Shown: piece after piece, positions 12,371 through 26,400 of the stretch | How the letters are laid out: each line of letters starts with the position of its first letter | Numbering within the stretch: the first letter of the stretch is position 1 | NCBI RefSeq assembly: GCF_964204645.1 | Contig: NC_134029.1 | Location: 7,024,001-7,088,000, forward strand | Source of the DNA: Tubulanus polymorphus | Lineage: Eukaryota > Nemertea > Palaeonemertea > Tubulaniformes > Tubulanidae | DNA length: 64,000 nt | Direction: 5' to 3' | Notes under the pieces: generated by a model | Databases searched by the model: none | What the model was told of the DNA's origin: nothing | Seen by the model: only the letters and a program-made list of their open reading frames with translations | Translations under genes and position numbers: made by a program

Positions 12371-13372
12371 ATGTCCCTGAACATTTCCTGGTCGGCAGCT
12401 GCAGTTGCCGATGAGGCAGACCTATACGTGTTCGCCGACACTATTCGTTTGGTAATTGTGACAGTACTCGTCGGATTTGGAACGATCGGCAATGTGCTTT
12501 CCATTATCGTCCTATCGAGACCTAATACGAGAGGAACTACTATCAGCTTATATCTGAGAGCTTTGGCCGTGACTGACACTTGCATTCTTTTACTGGTGGC
12601 CTTACCGATGACGATCGGAGAATTTTGGAGCATCCGTTTTAACAAGATAAACCATTTCACCTGTTTGATGATGCTATTCTGTTCGGGTTTATTTCCTGAT
12701 TTATCGAGTTATATTTTGGTTGTTGTTGCTATTGAACGCGTTATATCCATTTATTTGCCGTTAAAGGTACATATTATGTGCAGTGCAAAAAGAGCTAGGG
12801 GAGTCTGTTGTACACTTTCTCTTGTTTTCGCGGCATTAAACTCTTCAACCATTTTGGTCTTCCAGAGTACTCCGCACGACATTTGCATACCTCGGAAAAG
12901 ATTCGTTCATTTCTGGTTCGCCGTGTACACGCATGTAGATTTGATAAAATACTCAATTTTACCTTTTACCATTTTGGTAGTCACTAACATAGCAATAGTA
13001 GTAAAACTTCGCATATACGCTCGTAATAGGAGCGGATTACTTACTACCAGAACATCCGCATCTTCCGGAGCTAATGTAGATATAACCGTCATGCTCGTAT
13101 GCGTGTGTACATTCTTCATCGTGACCTCAAGTCCTGTGGTCGTGTATGGTCTGTTGCGGGGCAATAAGCTAATCGTTCCCAATCAAACTGTTTTCAACTT
13201 CTGTCTGCTTTTGGTTTACGCGAACAGCGCGATTAATTTCTTTCTGTACAATATGACTGGTATGAAATTCAGAAGCGAAATGATGTTATTTGTCAGGCAA
13301 ACCGTTACATCTTGCAACATATTTCTAGACAAAAGCGCACAATCGCGAACCAAATACCAAAATAAAGTTTAA
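12371..13372 (+). CDS. Class A (rhodopsin-like) GPCR, peptide-receptor type, intronless
   Basis: A 333-residue seven-transmembrane receptor in one exon. The ATG at 12371 is the first Met of the frame; upstream codons in the same frame lack ATG. The N-terminus MSLNISWS carries an N-glycosylation site. TM1 has GTIGN (about residue 40), TM2 LAVTD, and extracellular loop 1 has the conserved W (EFWSIRF). The Cys before TM3 is in HFTC. TM3 ends ERV instead of DRY, TM5 has YSILPF, and TM6 has FFIVTSSP instead of CWxP. TM7 has NSAINFFLY instead of NPxxY, followed by an amphipathic MTGMKFR helix 8. This set of variants is common in invertebrate FMRFamide/TRH-receptor-like orphans, so a neuropeptide ligand is likely but not provable here. 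TM4 lacks the usual Trp. Confidence 0.9.
   Translation: MSLNISWSAAAVADEADLYVFADTIRLVIVTVLVGFGTIGNVLSIIVLSRPNTRGTTISLYLRALAVTDTCILLLVALPMTIGEFWSIRFNKINHFTCLMMLFCSGLFPDLSSYILVVVAIERVISIYLPLKVHIMCSAKRARGVCCTLSLVFAALNSSTILVFQSTPHDICIPRKRFVHFWFAVYTHVDLIKYSILPFTILVVTNIAIVVKLRIYARNRSGLLTTRTSASSGANVDITVMLVCVCTFFIVTSSPVVVYGLLRGNKLIVPNQTVFNFCLLLVYANSAINFFLYNMTGMKFRSEMMLFVRQTVTSCNIFLDKSAQSRTKYQNKV
13361..13366 (+). terminator. AATAAA overlapping the GPCR stop region
   Basis: AATAAA lies inside the last codons, immediately before TAA at 13370-13372. If it is used as the poly(A) signal, the 3' UTR would be very short. No better signal was chosen downstream. Confidence 0.25.
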
Positions 13373-14435
13373 GTTGATATGAGTCTTGGGTTTTTTCCCA
13401 ACAAATATACGATAGTAATTGTATTGAAATGATATATCATTCAACCGATACATGGCAATACACCGTTCCTAGCGGGAACATTAACCGGAAAATATTTTGA
13501 GATGGTTAAATGATACCAAATAGAAGATTAATGAATATTGAAAAAAGTTGCAATTCAGGCAAATATATAAGATGCCTGGTAAATGTATCAGCCAAAACAC
13601 CATGATAGCTAAAAGCTAATTTCATTTGTTACAAAGCCTGTTTTAATATTCAAGACCTTTCTCAAACTTACTATGAAGTGAAGAACCAGGCCCTGAAGAC
13701 ATTAAACTATTAATTGAGCATTATGTAAACGCCTACTAAACCAAAAATATTGTTTTAGACCATGAAACCATATTCATGATAAATTCCATCGTTGATCTCT
13801 AACTAGGGTCCAGTTTTATGAAAAGGTTTAAGCTTAAAACGGTTAAGTTTTGAATTGTTGGCCTCATTGAAAACATGAAGCAACTAAACCATAAATCTTA
13901 GTTAAACCTTTTTGTGAAATTGGAACTAATGACGGTAGATGCTTTCCGGTTTGACCCTGCGTGCCGGTTTGTTGTATTAATAGTTGTTCGCATATTATGT
14001 ACCAAGTGATAAAACTTGATAAAATCTCTGAACACATATCTACGCGCAGATAAGGGAAATGCTTGTTGAATTCCCATTCGTATCGAAATGTGCATCTGTC
14101 TTACTCGCATCCGATCTAACCGTAATAACCAGAAGAAAAAAGTCATACCAACATCGAAGCGAGAGCAAGTGTTTTATAATTGTGGAACAATTGACTAAAT
14201 GACTAGTACAGTAAGCCATATTTGGATATGGCCATATCCACAAGTGAATAGAATTAGATAAAAATGAAGTTGATTTATTGGTCTTTGATTCAAATGCTTT
14301 CGGTCGGATGGAAAGTGATCAAGTGATATTCCACGTGTTATTAGCCTCATCTAATAAGGATTAAGACGATACGGATATGAAATATTTTACGTTCGGGCGG
14401 AGAAGTTAAGACGGTTTTCGGACGGTTTTTTTGAA
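13373..14435. other. Intergenic interval upstream of adhesion GPCR
   Basis: Contains the small inverted repeat and the presumed promoter of the adhesion GPCR. Short open frames here have no family similarity. Confidence 0.5.
13808..13925. repeat. Small imperfect inverted repeat
   Basis: TCCAGTTTTATGAAAAGGTTTAA at about 13809 pairs imperfectly with TTAAACCTTTTTGTGAAATTGG at about 13901 on the other strand. It is probably a degenerate MITE. Confidence 0.4.
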
Positions 14436-17400
14436 ATGCCGGTTTTTGGAGCCAAAATGCTTGAACCACCAGTTACAGCGGGTGACTATATCAAAATCAT
14501 CGTAGCGATCTTCACTATGATTGAAATTACGAGCGCAAAAGGACTGTGCGACGCTTGGTATCAGATAATCGGCGGAAATCTGCTCAAAGATGTCCAGTTT
14601 CGAGGCAATACCTCCGGTAAAATATCATATTTGAGAAATTATTTCAGCAAGCATTTCCAACATCGTTCAAAAAGGCATCGGTGAATTTATTTATGACAAC
14701 AGTACATATAATTTTACATACAAATAATTCCAAGCCGAATACTTTTTTTAACATAATACAGGGGCAACTGAGAGCGCACATACGTACGCGGGGAATCGTT
14801 GGAATCGTTTTTTTCTTTGATGAATCCTTGCTCTATGAAATGAAAAAACATCTTTATAGATATTTCATGGATCGCCGCAGGCACTGAATCTAGAATCGAT
14901 TTCCGCCTTTCGTTAGAATGGCACAACGATTACTCAAAAGAAGGCAGTCCCTTGTATTTATCGTTACAGCAAAATCTTACAAAGTTTGTATGTATTTTCT
15001 CTATATTCTTTTTATCTTGCAATTCATTACATTCTATTCTAATTCTTATTAATCATATTTCATTCACTTTAATTCCATCTCAAATGGCGAGTTACCATTT
15101 AAACCTGTAGACGATTCGACAAATGTTGAAGAATTACTTTAAAAAATGTTTCTTTTCGTCGACAACTTTTCAGATGATTGGCGCTAAGCAAGCTCTAGGC
15201 TATGACAACTTTCAATTTACTGTTCATTCGTTTTCGTAAGTTTGAATAAAGACCTCTTTTTAAAATATCATATCAAAACACCACAGAAACATGTGTGAAT
15301 AGTATATCCTCAAGATAGGAGTCTTAAAGAAAGAATTAAAAACACAGATTTTATTATTTTTCATAAGTGAAATGAAATATCACAACGTAACTCTGTCCTT
15401 TCACACTGCGCTTTCTTTGTGACATAGAATATTAATCTGGTATTATATTCGTATTATCACAAAATAGACCTGGCAGTGTAATTGCGCATACCAGTTTCAA
15501 ACCTAAGATACGCAACACAGAGGATTTGCGGCAGAGAAGAGATAGACTGAGACAAAACAACAATTTGCGTTAGTATCTGAGATATATTCAAAAAGTCATA
15601 GTTATATGATAATCCTATGGAGCCCCGGAAGTGACATGGCGAAAAATGTAGACTTTTGGAATGAATGCTAAATACACCAGGTGGCGTTATAATTTCGTAA
15701 TAGTCGGGGCGATAGACTGGGAAATTGTCCTAGAACCCACAGTCAAGTCAAATGAAATGGTGATACCTAGCATTTACCGAGGAATACTATTATAATTTCT
15801 AGAACTTTTTCGACGAAAAACAAAACATCGCTATATCTCGCATCTCGTTCCCGAGAAGAAACATATGTTTTTCACCATGTCACCTCCGCGACTTCGTATA
15901 TATTCCACTATTCTTAGTTGAAATGCTAAGCAACACTCAAGAAATTTTGAATGAATTCTTTATTTTTTCCTCCGAATAAAGGTGTAAAACGTGGGAGTGC
16001 GGAGTTTGGTATGTTGTACGAGATGCGAATATCTCGTTACACTTCTGGCGACACGAATAAGAACCCCATTACCTGGGCTATTTTGACGTGTAAGGCCAAC
16101 GTTTCAGACAACCGGCGGACGACTTGGTCGAAAGGAGGCTCACCAATCGTTAGCGACGGTAACAGAATACAAATACGTCGTATCGAAAAGGAAAATACAG
16201 TAACGTCGACATTGAGAATCAATCCTATGATTTACAGCGACGCAGGTATGCACGAAAACAAAGTATCGATTACAATAGCGGTTTTTATAGGAAGATAGAA
16301 ATCAAATTCATTATAAACTATACGCAATTAAAAGTCTTAGGTTTGACTAAATTTTGAAGACAGAAAAATTTTAGGAATTTTAGACATCAGATAAGGAAAA
16401 TTGGTAAGAGGTTGAGAAAGTTGAAGTTTCATTACCCAGAAAGTATGTTATCCCTATCTATCCGATGACAAGGGAAGAAGACAAATTTTATTAGTTCACA
16501 AAAGATGCCATGGTCTTCAAATATTCTTTTCAGGGCAATATCGCTGCACAATCGGAAATTTTAAAAGCCAACGCAAAGTAACTATGCTACCGAAGGTGAA
16601 GCTAGAATCGTCGGTAAAACCGAAAATTTTCGAAGGCGTCCGTTTTGAAATGACGTGCACCGTTGTAGTTGGCGATGGAACGGTGCGCGTAAGATTTCTG
16701 CACGATCAAAATCTATTGAAACAAACAAGTACTTCGGGTAAATTAACGTCCAAAATCTGAAGTCATGAATTCTCTGTAGGAACCACCTGCATATCGTTAC
16801 TTTCATTTGATTTTCATTCCAAGGAAATCAGGCCACACACGTCGTTGAACAAGCCGGGCTGGGTACTTATTGTTGCGTAGGCGTAAGTACCGGTGGAAAG
16901 CTTGGACCAAAATCCACTAAACTCACAGTGTTTGAAAGATGTAAGTCCCCCTGTTTCGGTCCCGGCATGTGTGGTGGGTTTGTAAGGGACACCAAATCAT
17001 AAAAATCGAACGAACGAACTACAGATCAAATAAATAGCAGGGTCATCCCTGTTTTAAGATAAAAAATATCTTATCAAAACATACGTAAAATCCACGGCAA
17101 TGACGCAAACGAATCATTGAGTCTGATGGATCAGTGACGCTTCCCAAAAAAAGCCGAGGGACCCATTGGTTCATCAGCTGATCGAATCCGTCGCTTGGCA
17201 TTTTGATACCTTCAAGCATTGAAGCTGCACTATTGATATTTTCTAGATTACCAAAGTTTCAGCGTTCTCCTCGTCAACAAAGTTGACGTAATTGTCACTT
17301 ATCGGAAAATGGAAAGTTTGTCTACACGCGACTTCAGCCATTATGAAGTGAGTTCGCTAATCGACACAAAAAAAGAAAAAATATAGAAGACCTCTCTTTT

Positions 17401-20400
17401 TGAAAAACTAACCGTCATCCCTACTTTCCCGTATCTAGATCATTGCTGAAACCACCGGTGAAATGCCTCTGAAGTTTTTCACGCAGGCTCCATTTGGCGA
17501 GTTAACAATCCGTAATCTAACTGCAGATAAAGGGTACACCATCAAAATGAGACCGATAACAACAAATTCGGCGATTGTGAAGTCCACTTCAAAGACTGTA
17601 CATACTAGAGGTATTATGGAATGATAATATAATAGGGGTTCGACTCCCAGATGCGCAATGATACTACATAAAAATTCTATAAATATTTCAATAGGAAAAA
17701 GACAGATAAATTGTATTTCTCCATCAATATTTTTTTCTAAGGACATTCGAAGATTTACGTTTTGGAATATGCGCTCAACTCGACATTGGCGCAGACGTAC
17801 GATAGCAACAACACGAAACTGAGTGGCTTAGTTACCTGGTCAAATAGACTGTATAACCAATCTTCGCAACGGTTCGAAAAATTATCAGAGCTAATACTAA
17901 CGAAGGTGATGATTAGAAAAGCATTTGTAAACCATTGATGTCTTTATAGATTTTTGAATAACCAAAACATGGAATCATCATTGCAAGTGCTCGGTGTCCA
18001 TTCTTTAGCATCTGTCTTGTTGTGAACGTTTCAGGTGACGCCTATCTTTACAAACATTTTCGGGTATTACTTGTATAACATCAAGGTGGATCATTTCAGG
18101 TTCGACAGATACGCATATCCTATAATCCATATGTGGACCAAGTTAAGTTACAGAATATACGATACTACTGAATTACTATGTCATTATTACAGGAAAGGAA
18201 TTCTTGTGAGTATTATCTTAGAACTGTCGTCTGCAATGCCGCCGCAGACGATACCAATTTTACCGGTGGAAAATTATCTGTCTGACTCTCACAGTTCCAT
18301 ACCCGGCCTCCAGTGGATAAAGCTTGACAAGATCGTTCCACCTGCAGGTACGGTTCTCATGTGTTGACTAAGACCCCGTGATAATTTCATCAAGTGGACC
18401 TTTCAAGTACCGAGTCGATGACAAGGGAATTCATCATTTGCGACTCTCCCAGTACCGAGTTTAAGAGAAATTCCGCTGTACTAAGCATCTTTGCAAAATA
18501 TCTGACAAGAAGTACCTACGTATTCTGAAATGAAATGGACGTTCGAACTAATAAGACCTCCAAAAGTAGTTGTTTAGGATTCGACTGTTTCTTTTCACAT
18601 CAATTCCAGGTCAGTTTGTGTCCGTATATTTCGACAGCCGACAACAAAGACTCTACTCGGTAGGCGAGGCGGTAACACTCGTGTGTAATGCTGATGTCAT
18701 CGGCGATGGGTCGGGTGTGAAATTTTCTTGGACATTAAACCACTACACGATCATGAAATCATCGAAATTAGAACGCCGTATTCATTATAACGTCACAACC
18801 AGAAGAGAGCAAACTTTCAAATCGTATATAACTTTTGACCCCATTCAGTCTGGTGATTCAGGTAAGCTTTACAGCTTTTCGTCCTTATTCATTTTACAGA
18901 CGCGGATTTTTCATTATCTTAGGCGAATAATGTTTCATTAGGAAAATGCGCATAATGTAATATAATTTTGTTACCAAGTTATTTTTGGACCTGACGGATA
19001 AACTGATGTAGTGATGCAGTTATAGAATAGTCCTACAATGATGACATTTCAAAGTTTATTCGCATGACAGTTTCGAGATCCCATCTAAATCTAATCCTAT
19101 CTAAATGCCATTTTTAGAAAACCAAAAATTTTGTAATTTTCGAAATATCATCAATGTGGGAAAATATATTATCAAGTGTGCTTTCTTGTGATTCCCGAAG
19201 TTACGCACGTAGTTCTATGATCATCTCGTAAGAAACACGTCTGTGTTTGATATCAATTGAATTGGAAATTTCATTACATTAGCGACGGGCTGTTGATCAA
19301 TATTGCAGGGACACTCGTGTGTTTGGTCGAAGGTGATTCATTTAAAACGACGACGACTCATCGAGAAATTAATATCAAATCAGTTGTAAATGTAAAGTTG
19401 TCACCGCAAAGCGTTGCCGCTGAGGTCGGTACGAGGGCTACGTGGACTTGTAAACTATTGCCCAATGGCAAATATGTAAGCGGTGGTAAGGTCGAAGTTG
19501 TCTGGGAGAGAGACGGAGTCGTGTTACGACCTGTTCCCGATGCGATCCAAATGGGTAAGCGGAAAAAGATAACACCCCGAATCTCTTTGTTATTCGAAGT
19601 ATTTTTAAATATAAAAAATAAAAAACAAAGGTTTTTGCGAAACTGATCGTTATTGCTATAATTCTGTAGAAACGCTTGTACTTCTTAATTTCCATGGATC
19701 CATTGCGATATAAAACATTATCTTTATCCTTAATGAATTCATAATTCTAAGAAATTCTCAAAACAAAATCTTGAAAATTTATTTCGTTTATCAGGCATCA
19801 AATCGAGTGTGGAAACGACACTGACGATATACAGCGTGAAATCGGACGCGATTATATCCTGCCATGCCGAGAACGGAGCCGGTCCTGGTGCTCGCTCCGA
19901 GTCATATCTCACTGTATTCAACAAAGGTTGGCACCGACCACTCAGACTGTAACATTATTAACCACCACGACCAAGACTTCTTTCGATACCTTTGTTATAG
20001 ATTCGCGATAAAGCGGCAACAGTACATTATATTTCCAGCGTTGCTTACTTGCCCGGCTGAAGTCAGTGAAAATGGTCTGACCTTCCCAGAAACTAACCTC
20101 GGCAAAACTGCACACGTACCTTGTCCCAAGTCGAAATTGGGTAAATATATGACCCAATAATTTGATAAATGTAATTACAAAATTTGTTTACACAAACGGG
20201 AGACCATGCGATTTTTTGCAAGTCTTATAAGATAGACGCCATTTATAAGACGTTTTTTATGATTAGATTATGAATTTTATGATATAAATGTCGAGTAACT
20301 AAGTCGAAATTTTGGTTTTAAAGTAGAAATTTCGAAAAAACCATGTGGCCACAATGCTCTTCAGTAGTAACGAGAAAGACGAAGATTTTCTATTCATTGA

Positions 20401-23400
20401 ATTGTAGGTTTAGTAACGCGGGACTGTGTTTTGTCTGTTAACGAAACTGCTCTGTGGACAAACACTAATCGGAGTAACTGTATTTCGCCGCAGTTCATTG
20501 AATTAGAAAAAGTGGCGAGTATTGTAAATGTCGCTATATCCACGAACCGGCCACTACGGGCTCCTGATACGGTATACTTTTTCAGGCTCTTGCCGTGTCG
20601 AGTGGAATGGAAGAATCGACCCCGCGTGAACTATGTAAAACGCTGGTGAACATAACCGACGTGACAGCATCCAAGGAAGCGTTACTCCCTAAAGAAATAT
20701 CCGCGTCGGTGTCAATTTTGAAAACTCTCAACAAAATCGAAGCGCAGTCGGATTCGGCAGGCAAAATTGCACCGGTAGAATACCATTTTTATTTACCATT
20801 TTTCAAACAGGCGAGCGAAATCGTATCCCATTTTACACCACGATAGGACAGAGGTTATGGGGGAAATATACGGTGTTAACTACCCGTGACCTTAGCAGTT
20901 ATCGTGAAAATGATTCTTGGGATCGCATATTTCAAAATTTCATTTTTGAACCCAATGACACATTTTTATTCTATTTTTCTACAAGGGGGCGTATTATTGA
21001 GAGAATGCAATCATTCATAGCTGAAGGTATCTACCAATTCATTTTTCGATTTTCTGTTTCAGGATTTTATGACGTCAGCGAGTCAAGCATTGGACCCGGT
21101 TAATTTGGAAAGTTGGGAAGAACTAGTAAGTCCGTTGCTTCGTTCTGGTCAATCATCGAGATTAAGCGACAATGATTGGAAAGTTAGATGTTTGCTTTGT
21201 CTTTGCTTTAGTCTGACACGGAAATTGCCGGGGAAATGTTAGGGGTGGTCGGCGATCATGGAGCTATGTATGCACAGGCTGCACAAACCGACGAAGGAAT
21301 GAAGGAAATTGTCAAGGAAAACCTCGGTAAGTAAATTGATTTAGATGAGAGAATACCAGGAAGCTTTTCCGGGTCTGATATTTGACATGCGTTAAGTGAT
21401 TCAAAAAACATTAATTACGTAGCCAACCTTCAACATTGATTTTAGGGCCCAGTCTTGACTGAAGTCCAAGAGTGACCTTTAATCATAAGACTAGATTAAT
21501 ATGTCGTTAGCTTGGCTATAGAACCAAAACCAAAATGAGCGTAGACCGGTCTTAAACCTATAACTGTGCAACCGTGCACTAATCATTAACGGTTTCAAAA
21601 TGTGATAACCAGAAACTCTATTCAGGTAAACAAAGATAACTCTATGCGCTTTCTTAAATATGTTTCCAATTCTGTGAGATTTTGTAAGTTCTTCAGGTCA
21701 AAAGAGTGAATTCCGTAGATAACGACGGAAAAAAGTGCAAGCAGCAGATTAGAATGCCGACGCGAACTGCTAACTTACCAGATTGGGTGCTGGAGTCAAA
21801 CGATATGTTAGAGTTACAATGGAAAGCCTTGAAATTTTCAGGAGGTTACTATATTCCTAATCAGAAATATCACACACAACAAGTTGATGACATTTTAGAA
21901 ATAGAATGAAATCAATATAAAATCTATATAAAAAAGTAGTATTGCCATTTTTTTAGATAGTAAGATGATTGGTATAGCCACGGTGCAATACAGAACAATA
22001 TCAAACGTACTACCAGCAAACAAGTAAGTTCCAGTATACCATACAAATCACATTAATTAAACTGGTGTGAAATTGAGGACTCTATCTGTGTGTCAGTAGA
22101 GGTGCGAAACATACAAATGAAGATTTACGTGAAAAATGCCTGCAATGTTTACACCAACTTTTGAATATAGTTCTTACATAGAATGGTAGTCGATATTCGT
22201 ACGCATGATTTTCAGTCTGTTGATGATTGATGTTGTTTCTAGGAATTCACGTGGTGATGTATTCAAGGCGAACTCTCGTGTTTTGTCGGTTAGAATTTTA
22301 CCTGATATTGATTACGCATTGGACCCACCATTGAAATACACCGTCAACCATTTACGGGTAAGTTTTCAACTACATGTACAACAAGGATTCACGTTATTAT
22401 CGTTATAAGTTACTAGAAAACGTGAACAAGAATATACGTATGTCCAAAATGTACACTTGAAGATTTACCAAAGATTTTCGTATTGGGAATGCGAATGATT
22501 ACAAAAAGTATGGTTGAAAAATGAATAACTAAGGCCAGCATCAGGTGGTACATCCACATTTCATTCAAGGTAATGGATTATCTAAGCATTTTTGTTGCAG
22601 GATAACCAATATTCTCCACGATGTGCATTTTGGGATTTCGAAATGCCAAACGGAGGCTCGTGGTCGACTAGAGGTTGTAAACGGGTAAAAACTGCGAGTG
22701 ACAAAAATTCGACCACTTGCAGCTGTAATCACATGACCAACTTCGCAGTTTTGATGTCAACAGTGGTTCGTTGAATATAGTAATTTTTAAAATACGCCGT
22801 CAGCATATCTCACATGTATAGGAATTCAGCTAATATTTCTTGACATCATTCTTTTATTTTCAGTCTGTTTCAGATGCGTTGGGACTTCACATATTAACAA
22901 CTGTAGGGTGTTCATGTAGTATAGTTTGTTGTATCGTTTGTATCATCATTTACATAGTAATCGACTTGTAAGTTGACTAAAGCTTTCATTAGTTATCGAA
23001 ATATCACGAAACAGAATGATTGCTGCCTCATAGACCATTCTCCATAACATCTAACGTTTTATCATATCATATGTTCTAAATTATTTCATTTTATTCATTA
23101 CAGTAAGTTGGGTAAGCTGCGACCCGTTCCGAAGAGCATTCCGAAAGAACGCAAGACAATAGTTATTAACATGTGCGCGGCTTTAGCGGCCGGCAATCTA
23201 GTGCTTATGACTGGTCTTGAGCAAACAGAAAACAGGGTAACTAACTATTCTACTTTCGAATGATTGTTTGTTTCTGTCGTCGCTTTCGGAATCAAAAATA
23301 AAATTTCTCTAAATTGTAGGTTGTTTGTGCGACCGTTTCGATTGTCCTTCATATTTTGTGGTTGGCCGTATTCGCATTTCTGCTGTGCCAAGGTGTTGAT

Positions 23401-26400
23401 CTTGCCAGGAAGACGCTCAACTATAGAAACTTCATGAAACGCCAACCGGACCGCAGTAAATGGTACGCCTTCGGCAGCTGGGGTAAGAAGAATGCCAGCA
23501 ATTTCGTTCCAGCGCAGATTTTGATCGGGTTTATACCTGGAAAATAGAACCGAACATAAATTTTGTTGTAGGGATGTGTATTTTGATTGTTGGCGTATGT
23601 TTCGCTCTAACCCAGGGCGAAGGATATGGTAATGAATACTAGTGAGTATTAACACAAATTAAAATGATTGCTATTATTGAAAACCTATATACTAAATGTG
23701 ATTAGCGTTGTCTAAATATGACCAGGGAAATTTACTCAGAATTCATTACAAGATTATTCAATTTCCTTAATCCTACAATGCACGTTTCGCCATGTCTCTT
23801 GAGTGATTCTCTATCCAATTTCAATTGTATCCATTATTTACTAACTTATATGTTATAGTTGCTGGTTATCGGTAGAAAATGGACTTATCTACGCATTCAT
23901 TGGTCCCGTCATGGGCGTAATTATTGTAAGTGAATTTACCATCAGATTCTTATCGCATTTCAACTTTCGAAATTGGTTCTTATCATCGATATTGAAAGTA
24001 ATTCTTCTTTCGACATGCTGCCAGGTAAATTCAGTCATTGTTATTCTGCTGATCCGGGTCGTCGCTAAAAGTGGTGGTACGACATCGCCAAATCGAAGCA
24101 TCAAAGACAAAGCCAGGTTAAACAAATTTTTGGATTTGAAAGTCATACTTTTGTTGATTACGTATTTAGAATATTCTTATCTTTACAGCCAAGGGCTCAG
24201 GGCATTGATTCCATTGGTTCCGTCTATGGGTATAACTTGGGTGTTTGGTATACTGATGTTAGACAACTCGTCCACGGCGTTTCAGTACATTTTTACCTTG
24301 TTCAATTCGCTGCAGGTATTTGCATATCTTCGGACTAGAAACCACAAACTAATCATAAAGTAGATCATTAAACATTTGATACGAAATCACTGATCTCCAT
24401 TTTTTACAGGGTTTGACACTATTTCTTGTCTACGTTTTATTCAACAGTCGGGTAAATATAGATAATGGATTATATTCTAACTCTTTGAAATTGCCAAATT
24501 CGATATTTTGCCACTTTCTCATTATTTCTCTGTTATACGCGGTTAGATTTATATAATTGCTTCGTCATGTTATTGTTATTTGGCATATCAAGTACGTAGC
24601 TTGTATATATGGCCAAGTCCTACCTCACGTGTAAAAGCCAATTTTAGTTTTCACTAATGTCATGTCTCGAGGCATATAAGTTCAGTTTCTCCGTCGAGTT
24701 AGGGATGGAAAAGCTTTGGATGAAATGATATATATTTCAATTGAATCTATACTCTTTTTGTTTGTCATAGATGATAGTTGCAATCAAGGAGGTCTCTGGT
24801 ATCAAACATCCTTCACAAACATTCTCATCTTCCGCCGGGAAATCTGTGAGCCAAATTTTGAATTTTCACACGTTTCATTAGACATGCATATCGAAAAATA
24901 GGCCTACCTCTCCTCCGTTCCTCTGAAGTTTTGGTTATTCGCTAATCTTACTGATTATTTCTACTAATTCCAGCAAGATACAATGGAAACTAATATTGGG
25001 AAGTCACCAGGTTCTGGTAATTAACAGTGCAATTAATTCTATCCGTACCGATACTTTGGCATTCACAGAATCGGTGCCTTTCGTTGCATTCAAATAAAAA
25101 TGGCAGTAAATGGCAGTCCTTTGTTTCTTTTTTGAAGATAAACTGTCAAGAAGAAGAATTACGCCTTCTTCTTCGCGGCCAACATACGCTAAACATCAGG
25201 ACAAAACAGACAACAGTTGCAAAACGAGGAGAACTTTTTCTTATCTCACGAAAACTCGTGTTTTGCCGTTGTTGGACGTAAGTTCTGAGGAAGGAAATGT
25301 CGAAATCGATGATTCTGTTCGCAAAATCGAGGTGGAACATTTGTCCGAGTTACCCCGAGATGATTCACTGCTAGAACAGGATGAGAGCGGAGATAGGCGC
25401 AGAGATGAAAAGTCGTTTATCTTGAAAGCGACCAGCGATGATGCCGATGGACACTGCAACCCTGCATTCAGAGACTCGGTGACCGAAAACGATTCCTGTC
25501 GGTTAAGAAATAAACGATGCTCGCAGGTAAATTGTATGGTAAATCTCGTCTGATTGTATGCAAAGAATGATTTCATTTTTCATTTATTTAAATTTCATCA
25601 GGCAACTGATGATACATCGCGACACAGTTATCCCTGGTTATGCGAAGATGGGGATCCAGAATTTCTCGTAAGTAAGGTGGCGTATACTCGATATTTATTG
25701 AAGAGTGTTAGAAAAGTGTTTCATGTTAACTTATGTTGCATGTACCTTGATTGTCATAGTACGAAACGAGGCTTCCGAGCCCTGTTATCTACTCATGTGT
25801 GCCATTCGCCATACTTTGTTAAGGTAGAAGAACCATGGTACAGTCTAGCGGTGACGCCTTCAGGTTTCAGTTTAGTTGATTTACTCCACAAGTTATGATA
25901 ACATTGCACAGAACACAAAAATAACGCAGAAATTACAGCGTATTACAAAAATATAATGATAGTATTAATAATAGTTATATTGATAATAATAACAATAATG
26001 ATAATAGTAAAATAATAACAATAATAGTGATAATCCATACAATAGGAAGAATTTTGATAGTTCCTTTATTGTTCCAATTCCAGGAGAAAATGATCGAAAG
26101 AAGAAAATATCTGGACAGCGTATGCGCGGTAGATGAAAATACAGCAGTTGAAAATGCCGTGAGTTTTGTAGTTCCAAAATCTAATATGCTAATGACCATT
26201 GAAGCAACGGCTTTACGATACTTAATACGGTAAGCCATGGTATTTTTGATTCATATTCTTTTCTAGAACCGCAGTAGCGGCGACGTCGTGGAGAAGGTTG
26301 GCGATAGTAACGCCAGGCAACGCTGGAATCTGCTGGCGCGGGTGTTGAACACGGCAAATATGAGAAACGAATTGCTAGAATCGCTGAGAAATCAGCAACA

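Noticed and set aside
12226-12660. 144-codon minus-strand frame
   Set aside because: Antisense shadow over the start of the class A GPCR.
17630-17655. GGTTCGACTCC, a tRNA B-box match
   Set aside because: No A box and no foldable acceptor or anticodon arms upstream; it lies in an adhesion GPCR intron.
24716-24901. 61-codon frame between adhesion GPCR exons 29 and 30
   Set aside because: Intronic by position, no acceptor or donor in phase, no similarity.
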